IMG/VR virus record: IMGVR_UViG_3300028800_000241
Span: 1 to 31,699 of that record
Direction: 5' to 3' (one strand)
From: a virus
Length of the DNA: 31,699 bases
Both the position numbers and the translations under genes were made by a program. The notes under the pieces were generated by a model that was given only the letters and a program-made list of their open reading frames with translations, had not been told where the DNA came from and searched no databases. Shown here piece by piece: positions 9,768-17,288 of the stretch (position 1 is the first letter of the stretch; every line of letters begins with the position of its first letter).

Positions 9768-10301
9768 TCACTCGCTGTCGTATCTAACTCCGGCCAAGGA
9801 CAGAAACACGGAAGATGCTGTCTCTCCGTGAAGTCGGCCTGACTGTTTTGGGTAGGTCGGATTATCAGGTCGCGTACCTGGTAAGTCTTCCGCCATCTGC
9901 GCAGCTATGAGCGCCCTGGCTTCTTTTACCGCTTCAGCAACCGCCTGCTTCACCAGCTCCGGGTCATCAGCACCTCCGGCCTGTAACGCCTGCGTGACGA
10001 GCGCCTGCGTTTCCAGGTGAACGTCTTCCATCACGTTCTGAACGGTGTGGTGCGGCTTGATGCCCGGCCAGTCAACACTGGTTCGCAGCTCGGTGCCGCC
10101 GCCCTCGCCGGGGAACGCCAGCCGCGTAGACTCTACAGGGACGATGGTCCTGGCAGGAACTCCGTTTTCCTGGAAATACCACCACTTCAACTCATCAGGA
10201 ACGACAAGAGTGGCCGCAATCTTGTTGCCGCGCCACTTTTCAATACGCTCCTCAAGACGCCTAGCGAATGCTCCATCAGATGTAACGTTGAGTGTGAACA
10301 C
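9768..10301 (-). CDS. Conserved-looking structural-module protein, function unknown
   Basis: A 177-aa protein located between the tail assembly chaperone and the tape measure. AGGGG five bases before the GTG at 10301 marks the start. The GTG at 10307 overlaps that Shine-Dalgarno sequence and is less likely. The stop overlaps a short stretch upstream of the tape measure start. The protein has an aromatic core (ELKWWYFQENGVPA), then VDWPGIKPHHTVQNV, then an A/E-rich helix and a G/S-rich C-terminus. The WPGI.PH segment vaguely recalls HK97 gp10-like tail-completion proteins, but the position is not the usual one for that family. I treat it as an unassigned virion or assembly protein. Confidence 0.7.
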   Translation of the reverse strand: MFTLNVTSDGAFARRLEERIEKWRGNKIAATLVVPDELKWWYFQENGVPARTIVPVESTRLAFPGEGGGTELRTSVDWPGIKPHHTVQNVMEDVHLETQALVTQALQAGGADDPELVKQAVAEAVKEARALIAAQMAEDLPGTRPDNPTYPKQSGRLHGETASSVFLSLAGVRYDSE

Positions 10302-10309
10302 GGTCACCC

Positions 10310-10612
10310 CTAAAACGAGAAATACGTGGCGAACTCTTCGCTGCTCAGTTCAGACAGGCGCTTTCCGTTGTACACGACTGGGTCTTTCTCGTCCTCAACC
10401 TTCTGGGTGGCTTTCGTAGCGGTCTTGGCGTCCATCCGGTTTCGCATCCTGGCGCTGTTCACCGAGGCGGCGTGATTGAGCATGATGATCTGGGGAAGGG
10501 TCATACGCATGGCATCTTTGTACGACCAGTGGTAGGCTTGGCAGAGTTGATCCACCAGCACCAGAGGGTTCCCCAGATCATCCACTGGCTCGCCCGCTAT
10601 TTCTTCTTTTTC
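10310..10612 (-). CDS. Frameshifted C-terminal extension of the tail assembly chaperone (gpGT-like)
   Basis: This frame is open back to the slippery site at 10606-10612 and reads EKEEIAGEPVDDLGNP into a helical domain (LVDQLCQAYHWSYKDAMRMT). It overlaps the end of the upstream chaperone frame and lies in its -1 frame. A GTG at 10585 could start it independently, but no convincing Shine-Dalgarno sequence is visible there. Many long-tailed phages express such an extension by -1 frameshifting to chaperone the tape measure and recruit tail tube subunits. The location just before the tape measure module and the open frame across the overlap support that reading. Identity with lambda gpT is by layout, not by sequence. 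Confidence 0.7.
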   Translation of the reverse strand, partial: EKEEIAGEPVDDLGNPLVLVDQLCQAYHWSYKDAMRMTLPQIIMLNHAASVNSARMRNRMDAKTATKATQKVEDEKDPVVYNGKRLSELSSEEFATYFSF

Positions 10613-11067
10613 AGAAGCGGGGCGAGCTGGACGAAAAAAGCCTTGATGTCGGCGATGATGCCGTTCTGGTCGATCTGCTCCAGCACCACAGACGCGAGCT
10701 TGAAGGGCGTCTTTCCAAGCAGCTTGACCTCGGCCACCGTAATCTCAGGTGCGCTTTGGGCGCAAACGATGCGGGCCATTTCCGGCAGGGACTTTCCGCA
10801 GTACGTGATGAGGGCGGCGGGCGTCAGGGCGTCGTTAAGACCAAGGCCGCTAAGACCCGGCAGGGTGCCCAGCAAACCTTCCAGCAGGGGTTGGAGCTGA
10901 GCCAGGAACAGGGTGTACTGATCGTAGGGAAGATCCAGGACGGGGAATGTGCGATCCCCTAGAACGACCGTACGCTCAGCCAGGGACGGATCGTTGGTAA
11001 CCGCCCGCACAATGTGCAGAGCAGTCGGCTTGCTTGATTCGGTCGTGTCGATGTTTTCAGTGTCCAT
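10597..11067 (-). CDS. Tail assembly chaperone, short form (gpG-like)
   Basis: This 156-aa protein starts at ATG 11067. The frame stays open further upstream, but that stretch covers a hairpin and promoter and does not look coding. The protein has a predicted beta-rich N-terminal half (TALHIVRAVTNDPSLAERTV), a helical middle (LPYDQYTLFLAQLQPLLEGL) and a helical C-terminus ending LLKKKK. It follows the major tail protein, as expected for the gpG position. The terminal lysine run is encoded by an A-rich slippery sequence that allows -1 frameshifting into the next frame. No strong Shine-Dalgarno sequence precedes the ATG. Instead a GC-rich hairpin ends 12 bases upstream, which may set translation. 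Confidence 0.8.
   Translation of the reverse strand: MDTENIDTTESSKPTALHIVRAVTNDPSLAERTVVLGDRTFPVLDLPYDQYTLFLAQLQPLLEGLLGTLPGLSGLGLNDALTPAALITYCGKSLPEMARIVCAQSAPEITVAEVKLLGKTPFKLASVVLEQIDQNGIIADIKAFFVQLAPLLKKKK
10606..10612 (-). promoter_or_regulatory. Candidate -1 ribosomal frameshift site
   Basis: The minus strand reads CTG AAA AAG AAG AAA TAG in the chaperone frame. G-AAA-AAG allows tandem slippage of two lysine tRNAs by one base, after which the frame runs GAA AAA GAA GAA ATA into the 91-codon downstream frame. The zero-frame stop (10597-10599) lies 7-9 bases after the heptamer. Confidence 0.65.
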
Positions 11068-11078
11068 AATGTAGTTGG

Positions 11079-11115
11079 AGCCCCCGCAAAACGCGGTAAG
11101 CGAGTCGCGGGGGCT
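11079..11115 (-). promoter_or_regulatory. GC-rich hairpin before the tail chaperone start
   Basis: AGCCCCCGC and GCGGGGGCT form a perfect 9-bp inverted repeat around a 19-base loop. On the minus strand it lies between the promoter at 11139-11168 and the chaperone ATG at 11067. No U-tract follows, so it is not a normal intrinsic terminator. It may tune chaperone expression relative to the major tail protein or protect mRNA. Confidence 0.6.
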
Positions 11116-11138
11116 TTGTGGAAAGCTCCTATATTCTA

Positions 11139-11168
11139 ATGGTAGCACACACCAGAGGGGTGTGTCAA
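11139..11168 (-). promoter_or_regulatory. Promoter/operator upstream of the tail chaperone
   Basis: TTGACA (-35) and TACCAT (-10) are 18 bases apart on the minus strand, between the major tail protein and the chaperone. The spacer holds a perfect inverted repeat, ACACACC-CCTCT-GGTGTGT, that overlaps the promoter and looks like an operator. It belongs to the CTTGACAC family seen at the repressor, terminase and thyX promoters. Confidence 0.6.
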
Positions 11169-11173
11169 GGAGT

Positions 11174-11776
11174 TTAGGCGAAGTGCGACTGCACGAAAGC
11201 GGTATCCGCCCCACCCCAAGTGAAGAACAGAAACTCTCCCGTCAGCTTCACGGAGACTTCGTCGCCGGAGTTGTTGTACGCGAAAGTCATCATGGAGTTC
11301 GGGTTGTAAAGCTGAATCTCTTTACCGTCCAGAAGATTCTGAAGCACGAACAGCACCGCCTTGTTAACGATGCCTTCCTGCCCCAGTCCGAACTGCACGA
11401 TGCTGCCAGCGGTAATGACGGAAGCAGTCAGACCGGTCATCTGGGTAACGAGTGTGTCATCGAACTGCGCCAGGTCGCATTCAACGTTGGCGGTCTTTTT
11501 GTCGATGTACTCAGCGCGCAGCACTTGCTCAATACCGGTGCGAACTTCCTTCAAACTCTTGTTGTACGTGACCTTGGCCACGCCGTTCACAATGCCCAGA
11601 TCCGTCCAGCCAGCCGGAAGAGTGCCGTTGCTTTTTGTGGTGGGTGGAGCAGCCACAGTGTCTACGGCCTTCATGTACACACGGGGGCCTGCGATGAACT
11701 TAATGGATTGCGTACCGGTCTGACCGGCTACGGGGTTCGGCGTTTGTCTTGTATTAAGATTCGAAATAACAGACAT
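11174..11776 (-). CDS. Major tail tube protein
   Basis: A 200-aa protein with a strong AGAGGAG eight bases before its ATG, as expected for an abundant product. The sequence GWTDLGIVNGVAKVTYNK followed by EVRTGIEQVLRAEYIDKK and VECDLAQFD is typical of phage tail tube proteins: a turn-rich beta-sandwich with a loop naming the reference value. It is placed directly before the tail chaperone and after the tail terminator-like gene. It would polymerise around the tape measure to form the tail tube. Size and order both fit a non-contractile tail, and no sheath gene is seen nearby. Confidence 0.9.
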   Translation of the reverse strand: MSVISNLNTRQTPNPVAGQTGTQSIKFIAGPRVYMKAVDTVAAPPTTKSNGTLPAGWTDLGIVNGVAKVTYNKSLKEVRTGIEQVLRAEYIDKKTANVECDLAQFDDTLVTQMTGLTASVITAGSIVQFGLGQEGIVNKAVLFVLQNLLDGKEIQLYNPNSMMTFAYNNSGDEVSVKLTGEFLFFTWGGADTAFVQSHFA

Positions 11777-11803
11777 GATTACAACTCCTCTTATGAAAAG
11801 TGA

Positions 11804-12226
11804 TTACTGCGAAACAAACTTGAGAGACAGCAAGCATGAGTAGTGGGCATACCCCTCAGACGTGATCCGCTTGAAGGTGACCCTCTTGCGATCCCACATG
11901 ATATTGGTACCGGTCGCTACAGGAGCGGTCGGAACCGTGTAGTCCAACATCGGGCAGTAGAACGCAGAGCGCAACAGAGTAAACAACGTTCCTACCCAGT
12001 CAACAGCCGTGTTCTCGTCGTCTGCAACAACCGCTATGACAACCTGCTGCGCGCACAGCGCGGTACCATCTCCAGCGGATAGATTAAGAAACGACACGTT
12101 CACCGCGTTCATCTGCAAAGCATCCGATGCTCTGCTTGCGGGGTCTCTGCGCAGTGCGTGACACACGACACCGGTCGGAAGGTTGTCGTTGATGAAGTGA
12201 AGGAACGAGTCTCTGCTGCGGGTCAT
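11804..12226 (-). CDS. Tail terminator / tail completion-like protein
   Basis: A 140-aa protein whose ATG overlaps the upstream stop (ATGA), implying coupled translation. It has a helical start (MTRSRDSFLHFINDNL), then alternating beta strands (VNVSFLN, QVVIAVVADDENTAVDWVGT) and a C-terminal YAHYSCLLSLKFVSQ strand. This layout and its place just before the major tail protein match gpU-like tail terminators that cap the tail and join it to the head. Assignment is mainly by synteny and fold-like appearance. Confidence 0.65.
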   Translation of the reverse strand: MTRSRDSFLHFINDNLPTGVVCHALRRDPASRASDALQMNAVNVSFLNLSAGDGTALCAQQVVIAVVADDENTAVDWVGTLFTLLRSAFYCPMLDYTVPTAPVATGTNIMWDRKRVTFKRITSEGYAHYSCLLSLKFVSQ

Positions 12227-12648
12227 ACCGACCTCTGCTTGCTGGACAAGATCAACATGAAGGCGATGTCCACGCCGTTCAAGTACGATGGGGCGAAGCC
12301 TATGACGAACAGCTCCTCGACGCCCCCTGCCGCGTCCGTAAAGGTGATCGTCAGATTCGGGTCAGCCACCTCAGAACGCGACATGGCCGAGGCCGACACC
12401 GTCATCAGGTACTCAGCATCAGGGGACAGCGCCGTACCCGCGATAACCAGGGGATAATTCTTCGCTGCTACAAGCACAGACGGCGGCGGGTTAAGTGTGG
12501 TGTCCGACGTAGCAGCCATCACCCCCCTACCCAAAAGAGGATCTCCACCGGTCGTCGTAGTTATACGCTTAGACACTACGCGGTCGGTGACGTTCAAGCG
12601 GGTCAACACCCGGTCCAACTTGTTTTGAATGGAGGTTGCACGACTCAT
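12223..12648 (-). CDS. Head-closure-like neck protein
   Basis: A 141-aa protein with GGAGGG five bases before the ATG at 12648; its start overlaps the upstream stop by one base (TGATG). The N-terminus (SIQNKLDRVLTRLNVTDRVV) resembles head-closure or stopper proteins, which often open with a helix and a phrase about a reading such as TDRVVSKRITT. The rest is beta-rich, ending FAPSYLNGVDIAFMLILSSK. The order adaptor, this gene, tail terminator, tail tube fits the connector of siphoviruses (SPP1 gp15/16/17-like). Function is inferred from position; I see no diagnostic motif. Confidence 0.6.
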   Translation of the reverse strand: MSRATSIQNKLDRVLTRLNVTDRVVSKRITTTTGGDPLLGRGVMAATSDTTLNPPPSVLVAAKNYPLVIAGTALSPDAEYLMTVSASAMSRSEVADPNLTITFTDAAGGVEELFVIGFAPSYLNGVDIAFMLILSSKQRSV

Positions 12649-13232
12649 CAAGCCCTCCGAACTTCAGCGCTGGTGGACAAGAGGTACGGCCTAATTAGTT
12701 CCAGCGCAGCGGGTGAGAACTGGCTCCCGCCTTGCACGTAGTTCTGCCGAAGATGAATATTCCCGATGTTCGTGATGTCCTCGACCACACCCTGCAACCG
12801 ATTCGCGATAGCGGTGTCGTCAAAGTTCAAAGTGTAAACGGCCTGCTCACACTGCGCCATCATCACCGGCTCTGGTATGTACAGCGCACCCGTATTGAAG
12901 TCATGATCGAGATTTCGAGGAAACTGCAACCGCTGCGTCCACAACCACTTCGTGGGCATGGGCTGATCTTCCAGAGTCATCACCAAACGGGAGTGCCGGT
13001 CATAGCGATGGGGAAGGGTTTTACGCAGTGTCTTGAGGCAGGTAAACCGCGCAGTCTCAAGCACGCGGCAGGCTGCGATCAGAAGGGACACCTTTTGGCC
13101 GTCTACTAGCGCAGCCCACTGAGAAGCCTTCACGGCGCTATAATGCTGCGCCCAATAGGCATCGCAATACGCCGCATCAACGTACGAGTTGGAAAACTGA
13201 TCCGCGAGCGTAGTAATGAGCGTTAGGGCCAT
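12648..13232 (-). CDS. Head-tail adaptor (DnaT-like fold)
   Basis: A 194-aa protein. AAGGTG six bases before the ATG at 13232 decides the start over the GTG at 13241. The N-terminal pattern (YVDAAYCDAYWAQHY then a helix with LLIAACRVLETARF, then RLQFPRN) is that of phage head-tail adaptor proteins annotated as DnaT-like. These bind the portal ring and form the first connector layer. It follows the capsid gene and precedes the other connector genes, as expected. Confidence 0.75.
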   Translation of the reverse strand: MALTLITTLADQFSNSYVDAAYCDAYWAQHYSAVKASQWAALVDGQKVSLLIAACRVLETARFTCLKTLRKTLPHRYDRHSRLVMTLEDQPMPTKWLWTQRLQFPRNLDHDFNTGALYIPEPVMMAQCEQAVYTLNFDDTAIANRLQGVVEDITNIGNIHLRQNYVQGGSQFSPAALELIRPYLLSTSAEVRRA

Positions 13233-13243
13233 AGGGTTCACCT

Positions 13244-13369
13244 TTAGGAGTGTTTGTTCTTACGGGTCGGCCCCTTCGCAACAGGCGCAGGTTCCGGTTT
13301 GGCGGCGGGCGCAGAGGTCTTGGTTAAATGCGAATCGCGTTTCTCGCGGTGTTTCCATAGCATCGACAT
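13244..13369 (-). CDS. Tiny basic proline-rich protein
   Basis: A 41-aa frame lies between the capsid gene and the adaptor. GGAG nine bases before the ATG at 13369 supports translation. A GTG at 13417 sits inside a stable hairpin and directly abuts the G-rich stretch, so it is a poor start. The protein is rich in K, R, P and A (APAAKPEPAPVAKGPTRKNK) and lacks obvious structure. It could be a capsid-associated or cement-like peptide, but that is a guess. Confidence 0.5.
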   Translation of the reverse strand: MSMLWKHREKRDSHLTKTSAPAAKPEPAPVAKGPTRKNKHS

Positions 13370-13401
13370 GAGTTGGGTCTCCGTTACAGCAAGGAACTGG
13401 G

Positions 13402-13427
13402 AGAGGTGATTACTCACCCCTCCCGTC
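13402..13427 (-). promoter_or_regulatory. Stable hairpin after the major capsid gene
   Basis: GGGAGAGGTGA and TCACCCCTCCC form an 11-bp stem with one mismatch and a 4-base loop, starting 7 bases past the capsid stop on the minus strand. There is no U-tract. It probably protects the capsid mRNA 3' end or lowers read-through, giving high capsid dose compared with the connector genes. Confidence 0.55.
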
Positions 13428-13433
13428 CAAGCA

Positions 13434-14336
13434 CTAGTTGCTCTTGATCGAGACGGCGTGGATCGACTTCGCCTGCTCGTAAGCAAGCTTGCCTTCCTTG
13501 TCATCCCACCCGAACAAATGTGGTGCGAAGTGGACATCGGCGCTCACCACGTCTTCCTTCGACAGGATGTCGCGGTCGAACTCGACTTCCACCTGACGCT
13601 GATAGAACAGGGCCAGCGCGCCGGGGCCGACAATATAGGTCTGATACTTCATGACCGTGGAGTACGCGGACGCACTCACCGTGTCCGAGATCAGAATGGG
13701 CAACCCCATCAGGGTGCCAATCATGCCGGTCTTCATCACGTCGCCGTTGAACTGGTACTGATTCTGAATCGCTCCCAGGGCGACCAAGTCGCCGTAGCAC
13801 TTGGAGTGCATGATGAGCTTACCGCCCGCCATGATGTCCTGGAAGTTGTCACCCAGAGTGGCAACCAGCGCTTTGATGACCGCGTTCTGGGTCATCAGCC
13901 CAGACGTTTCCAGTCCAGTCTGGTCGAACGTATTGGGCGTCTTGTTCAGCTCCAGCACCAGCTTGGCGTCGATATAACGAGCGGCCTTCTGGGAGAGCTG
14001 GGCCACGATCTCCTCACCGGGATCGGCCTTGGACACCAACGAAGCGGTGTCGTAAACGGCGTACGCCCCACCGCCGCGAAGGACAGTGGCGTACTCGCTG
14101 AAGGTGTCAACGCCGCTCGTGGTGAGAGGCGTACCCTCTGCCATATCCACAAAGTCCGCAATGCGTTTGAACGCAGGCAGCTTGAACTCAGTACCGGGAG
14201 AACCCAGCGGAACCGTGGTGTCAATCTGCACCAGGTTGGTGTTGCCCAGCACCATCTTGTCGGGGAACTTATCGGAAACCTGATCGCCCAACACTTCGGG
14301 ATCAACGATGTCTTGAATGCGAGTAACTGCGGCCAT
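13434..14336 (-). CDS. Major capsid protein (HK97-type fold likely)
   Basis: A 300-aa protein with a strong AAAGGAG seven bases before the ATG. It follows the scaffold gene and precedes the connector genes. Features expected of a compact HK97-fold shell protein are visible: a spine-helix-like segment (PGEEIVAQLSQKAARYIDAKLVLEL), a P-domain-like MHSKCYGDLVALGAI segment, and a C-terminal beta region with ILISDTVSASAY and IVGPGALALFYQ. No N-terminal delta domain or protease is visible, and the scaffold is a separate gene. It would form the icosahedral shell. The subfamily cannot be named without a profile search. Confidence 0.88.
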   Translation of the reverse strand: MAAVTRIQDIVDPEVLGDQVSDKFPDKMVLGNTNLVQIDTTVPLGSPGTEFKLPAFKRIADFVDMAEGTPLTTSGVDTFSEYATVLRGGGAYAVYDTASLVSKADPGEEIVAQLSQKAARYIDAKLVLELNKTPNTFDQTGLETSGLMTQNAVIKALVATLGDNFQDIMAGGKLIMHSKCYGDLVALGAIQNQYQFNGDVMKTGMIGTLMGLPILISDTVSASAYSTVMKYQTYIVGPGALALFYQRQVEVEFDRDILSKEDVVSADVHFAPHLFGWDDKEGKLAYEQAKSIHAVSIKSN

Positions 14337-14370
14337 GTAATGGCTCCTTTAAGGATGACGTTATGAAAAC

Positions 14371-14393
14371 CAGCGCTGCACACTACGGCGCTG
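14371..14393 (-). promoter_or_regulatory. Small hairpin between scaffold and capsid genes
   Basis: CAGCGC and GCGCTG pair around an 11-base loop in the 122-base gap before the capsid gene. No U-tract or good promoter was seen. It may be an mRNA processing or stability element. Confidence 0.3.
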
Positions 14394-14458
14394 ATGTCTT
14401 GGGAATACTGTAAGTCGCGTGTACCGTGTGTGCAGGCTATAAGAGAGGTGCCGCGACG

Positions 14459-15271
14459 TTAGTAAATGAGACCAGACTGCTTCGCGAGGACTTTCAACCG
14501 CGCATACTCGGCGGGGTTAGACTTCTTCAGAGCGTTGGCCTTGCCACCATCGGCCTTCGGGCCAAAGATGTCTGCCAGTTCATGCTTGCCGTCGCTCGAC
14601 AAAGGACGATCACCCAGCTTGGAACCAGCGCCGCCTTTAACGTCGCCACGAACCAAGTAAGGCTTTTTAGCGGCGAACTCCTGGTAATACTCCTCCAGGC
14701 TCATCGGCTCGATAGCGTTGTTGAGGCGTACCGTACCGTTTTCGATTACAACGAAACTCTTCCTGTCTTCGTCCCAGGAAACGCTCGCCGACGTGGCTGT
14801 GGCTACGTCAGCCGGATCGTAGAAACCAACCTTTCCAGCGGCTTCTCTAATTGCTGCATCGCGCTTGTAATTCGACACCAACTCACGCGCGTCCTGCGCT
14901 TCCTTCGCTTTGAGTTCGGCGGCTGCTTTCAACCTTGCGGCCTCAGCCTTAACGCCGTCCGTAACAGTTCGCATCTCTGCGATCTGCGCCTGGAGGGCTT
15001 CCACGTCACCCTTGGCGTCCTTCTTTTCGCTGGGGGTTTTGGACTTCGCCAGATCCGCCTTCGCGGCTTCCAACTGAGCCTGTAGTGCGTCGGACGCGGC
15101 CTTCAGCGCATCGCGCTCGGCGCGCAGCTCCTTAGCGGCTTCGCCTTTCGCGGCTTTAATAAGCTCTGTCACCTTCTCCTGCTGACGCTCATCAAACGTT
15201 ACCTTCTGAGCCGCTTTCTCTGCGTCCAACAAGGCTTGCGCCGCTTCCAACTCTGCTTGTGTTGCTGCCAT
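14459..15271 (-). CDS. Capsid scaffold protein
   Basis: A 270-aa protein starting at ATG 15271 behind AGAGGA (spacing 7). The first 150 residues form a highly charged A/E/K coiled coil (ELEAAQALLDAEKAAQKVTF, AAKGEAAKELRAERDALKAA), typical of phage scaffolds. The C-terminal part (SWDEDRKSFVVIENGTVRLN, EYYQEFAAKKPYLVRG, KKSNPAEYARLKVLAKQSGL) is common in scaffold proteins that precede HK97-type capsid genes and would contact the shell. It guides capsid assembly inside the procapsid. No protease catalytic motif was noticed. Confidence 0.85.
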   Translation of the reverse strand: MAATQAELEAAQALLDAEKAAQKVTFDERQQEKVTELIKAAKGEAAKELRAERDALKAASDALQAQLEAAKADLAKSKTPSEKKDAKGDVEALQAQIAEMRTVTDGVKAEAARLKAAAELKAKEAQDARELVSNYKRDAAIREAAGKVGFYDPADVATATSASVSWDEDRKSFVVIENGTVRLNNAIEPMSLEEYYQEFAAKKPYLVRGDVKGGAGSKLGDRPLSSDGKHELADIFGPKADGGKANALKKSNPAEYARLKVLAKQSGLIY

Positions 15272-15403
15272 TGATCGTTCCTCTGCTGACCCAAGTGCTT
15301 TGTCCCAAACCGGGTTAGTGTCTGGAGCTACCCTGAAACACCTCGACCAGGCCGGGTTACTCCTGGAAGATGTACCCCTCTTCAATCCGTAAGTGGCGGG
15401 GTT

Positions 15404-15440
15404 CGGTCACTCACAGAAAACACACCCGCGCCGCGTGTCT
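15404..15440 (-). terminator. Weak terminator-like hairpin after the 60-aa gene
   Basis: On the minus strand ACACGCG-GCG-CGGGTGT forms a 7-bp stem with one mismatch, directly followed by GTTTTC, overlapping the stop region of the 60-aa gene. The U-run is short, so any termination would be partial. The remaining gap up to 15438 shows only a repeated CCGGGTTA and no further gene. Confidence 0.35.
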
Positions 15441-15621
15441 AGTAGTTGGCGGCGAGCTTCAAGTTCTTAATCTTCTTGCCTTTGAGGGCGATGGACGACT
15501 CCACACCAACACGGTCCAGGCCACTAGCGGGCTTGGAGAAGCGGGCCTGCCCCAAACTCTGAGGCGTAGCCGGAGTCTTAACCACCTTGGCGGCGGTCTT
15601 CAGTTGATTCGATACAGCCAT
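15439..15621 (-). CDS. Small basic protein between portal and scaffold
   Basis: A 60-aa protein. AAAGGAGG nine bases before the ATG at 15621 is a strong ribosome binding site. An ATG at 15630 abuts it and is unusable. It is lysine-rich and ends GKKIKNLKLAANY, with no cysteine and no membrane segment. It may be a head-associated or scaffold-assisting peptide, but no family was recognised. Confidence 0.65.
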   Translation of the reverse strand: MAVSNQLKTAAKVVKTPATPQSLGQARFSKPASGLDRVGVESSIALKGKKIKNLKLAANY

Positions 15622-15648
15622 GTTAAGCATCCTCCTTTCTGTGTTCGT

Positions 15649-17280
15649 TTAATCCTGCAACTTCACCGTTGCGTGTCCCACAGTGCCTTGATCTGATTCC
15701 CTCTCCGAGAGGGTCACATCCTTCTTAGGCTTCTGCTGCTCACCCGGCGAGGTCTTCGGAGCGCCGATAAACGCAGTCTTCTGGTCCTCAGCCCATGCCT
15801 TGAAGTCCATCTTGTCGATTTGGGCTTCAATCTCGGTCTGGTCTTCGACAGACAACTTACCGTCGAACTCATGAACCATACGCTTGAGCTGGGTCTTAAC
15901 GAAGGTCGGAGAGATGTTGCCCATCTGGAAGTCCTTAACGAGAACCTGCAATTGGGTCAGAGCGCTTGTTAGGTTAGTGAGTTCGTAACGATCCTTGTAC
16001 TTGATCTTCCCGTCCCATTCTTTACCTAACATCTCCAAAGTCGTCTGCATCAGCTTAGTCTCTACGCCCTCCAGCATGTCGGCGCGCGAAGAGATAAAGG
16101 GAACCGTACGACTAAACGACTGGGCCTGACTGAAGCCGCTGGACTTCTCACCGTTGAACAGCTCGTTCATGGTGTCCTGCGAAGCCCGCAGGTACATCTG
16201 CGTAATGATTCGCCCGCGCTCATCCTGCAAGATCTTGGCGGGGTCCACAGGCGGCGTAATGTACGACGGAGCCTTAGTGCCTCTGGGATACTCCATGAGG
16301 TTGGACGTGCCGATTAGACCCTCTTCTTGCTCGCGCAGTGGGATACCGGCGTCGGTCTCCTTAGCGAGAATGTTGAAGCACTGCCGGTACAGGAACTCAT
16401 CCAACATGCTGTTGAGGTTCAAAATGCGCCGGTTGTTGTAGGCGAAGTCGCACAGAAACGAGAGCCCGATGTGCGGGTGCTTCTTACTACGCTTGAACCG
16501 GGCTACCTCGATTGGGACGCGCCCTAATTTGTTGAGAATTTCGTGCTGACCGGCCAGTTCTGGAGCCTCATGCTTGGTCACGTCGATGCGGCTCAGAACG
16601 TAGTGATCCGGGTAGAACTCGGTGTATACCTCGAACGAGCGCCGTTCAGCGCCAACCATTTCTACTGAGGCTTGCTTGCGCTTAGCGTACACAAGCCTTC
16701 CAAAGTCATCCGTCGTCCAGTCCGTGATTTCAATCGGGTGCATCAACACCCAATAGGGACGAACGTCATGTTCCTTTTCGTACTGCTTGGAGACCGGCAG
16801 TGCATCTCCCTCTGACTCTGGCAGCGGAGGCGCGTCGGTCAATACGTACGTCATCCCATAGATCTGCGCGTCGTCCGAAACCTGGCGCATGAAGTCGTCA
16901 ATCGTCTCTCCGCGCTTTGACACGTCTCGGGAAAAGGTCTTATAGAAGTCTTCGTTCTTCCCGCCGTTGCGATCAATCGACTCCGCAAAGATGAAGTTCG
17001 TAAAGAAGGAGACGAGGGGTTCGCAGTAGTTCATGTTGTCAAGGCGCTTCACCCGCTCCTCGTAATCTTCCTGTGCCTCGCGCGCGTGCTTGAACAGATT
17101 TTCACTGGTCGCGAAGTCCTCGCCGCCGTTGTAGGCCGACAGATAGAACTCCCACCTCGGAGCGTACTGATGCCACAGCTCATGACAATAGCGCAGCCGA
17201 TCTATCTCGGGGTCACGCTTAGGTGCGTTACTGCCGGTCTGCGAAAATGCGTCAAGCGGAAGGCTGAGAGTGTCAGACAT
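15649..17280 (-). CDS. Portal protein
   Basis: A 543-aa protein with AAGGAA four to five bases before its ATG. It lies in the canonical cluster after the large terminase, with one gene between. The N-terminal half has a portal-like clip and wing pattern: the helix YAPRWEFYLSAYNGGEDF, then KRLDNMNYCEPLVSFFTNFI, then a beta-rich section (YGMTYVLTDAPP, RPYWVLMHPIEITDWTTDDF). This matches the SPP1/DUF4055-like portal layout. Long helices with ASQDTMNELFNGEKSSGFSQ and a polar K/E-rich C-terminus follow. It forms the dodecameric DNA channel and docks the terminase. Confidence 0.88.
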   Translation of the reverse strand: MSDTLSLPLDAFSQTGSNAPKRDPEIDRLRYCHELWHQYAPRWEFYLSAYNGGEDFATSENLFKHAREAQEDYEERVKRLDNMNYCEPLVSFFTNFIFAESIDRNGGKNEDFYKTFSRDVSKRGETIDDFMRQVSDDAQIYGMTYVLTDAPPLPESEGDALPVSKQYEKEHDVRPYWVLMHPIEITDWTTDDFGRLVYAKRKQASVEMVGAERRSFEVYTEFYPDHYVLSRIDVTKHEAPELAGQHEILNKLGRVPIEVARFKRSKKHPHIGLSFLCDFAYNNRRILNLNSMLDEFLYRQCFNILAKETDAGIPLREQEEGLIGTSNLMEYPRGTKAPSYITPPVDPAKILQDERGRIITQMYLRASQDTMNELFNGEKSSGFSQAQSFSRTVPFISSRADMLEGVETKLMQTTLEMLGKEWDGKIKYKDRYELTNLTSALTQLQVLVKDFQMGNISPTFVKTQLKRMVHEFDGKLSVEDQTEIEAQIDKMDFKAWAEDQKTAFIGAPKTSPGEQQKPKKDVTLSERESDQGTVGHATVKLQD

Positions 17281-17288
17281 GAGATTCC

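Noticed and set aside
13458-14366. A 302-codon plus-strand frame opposite the capsid gene
   Set aside because: It mirrors the capsid codons, has no ribosome binding site, and the capsid identification is clear.
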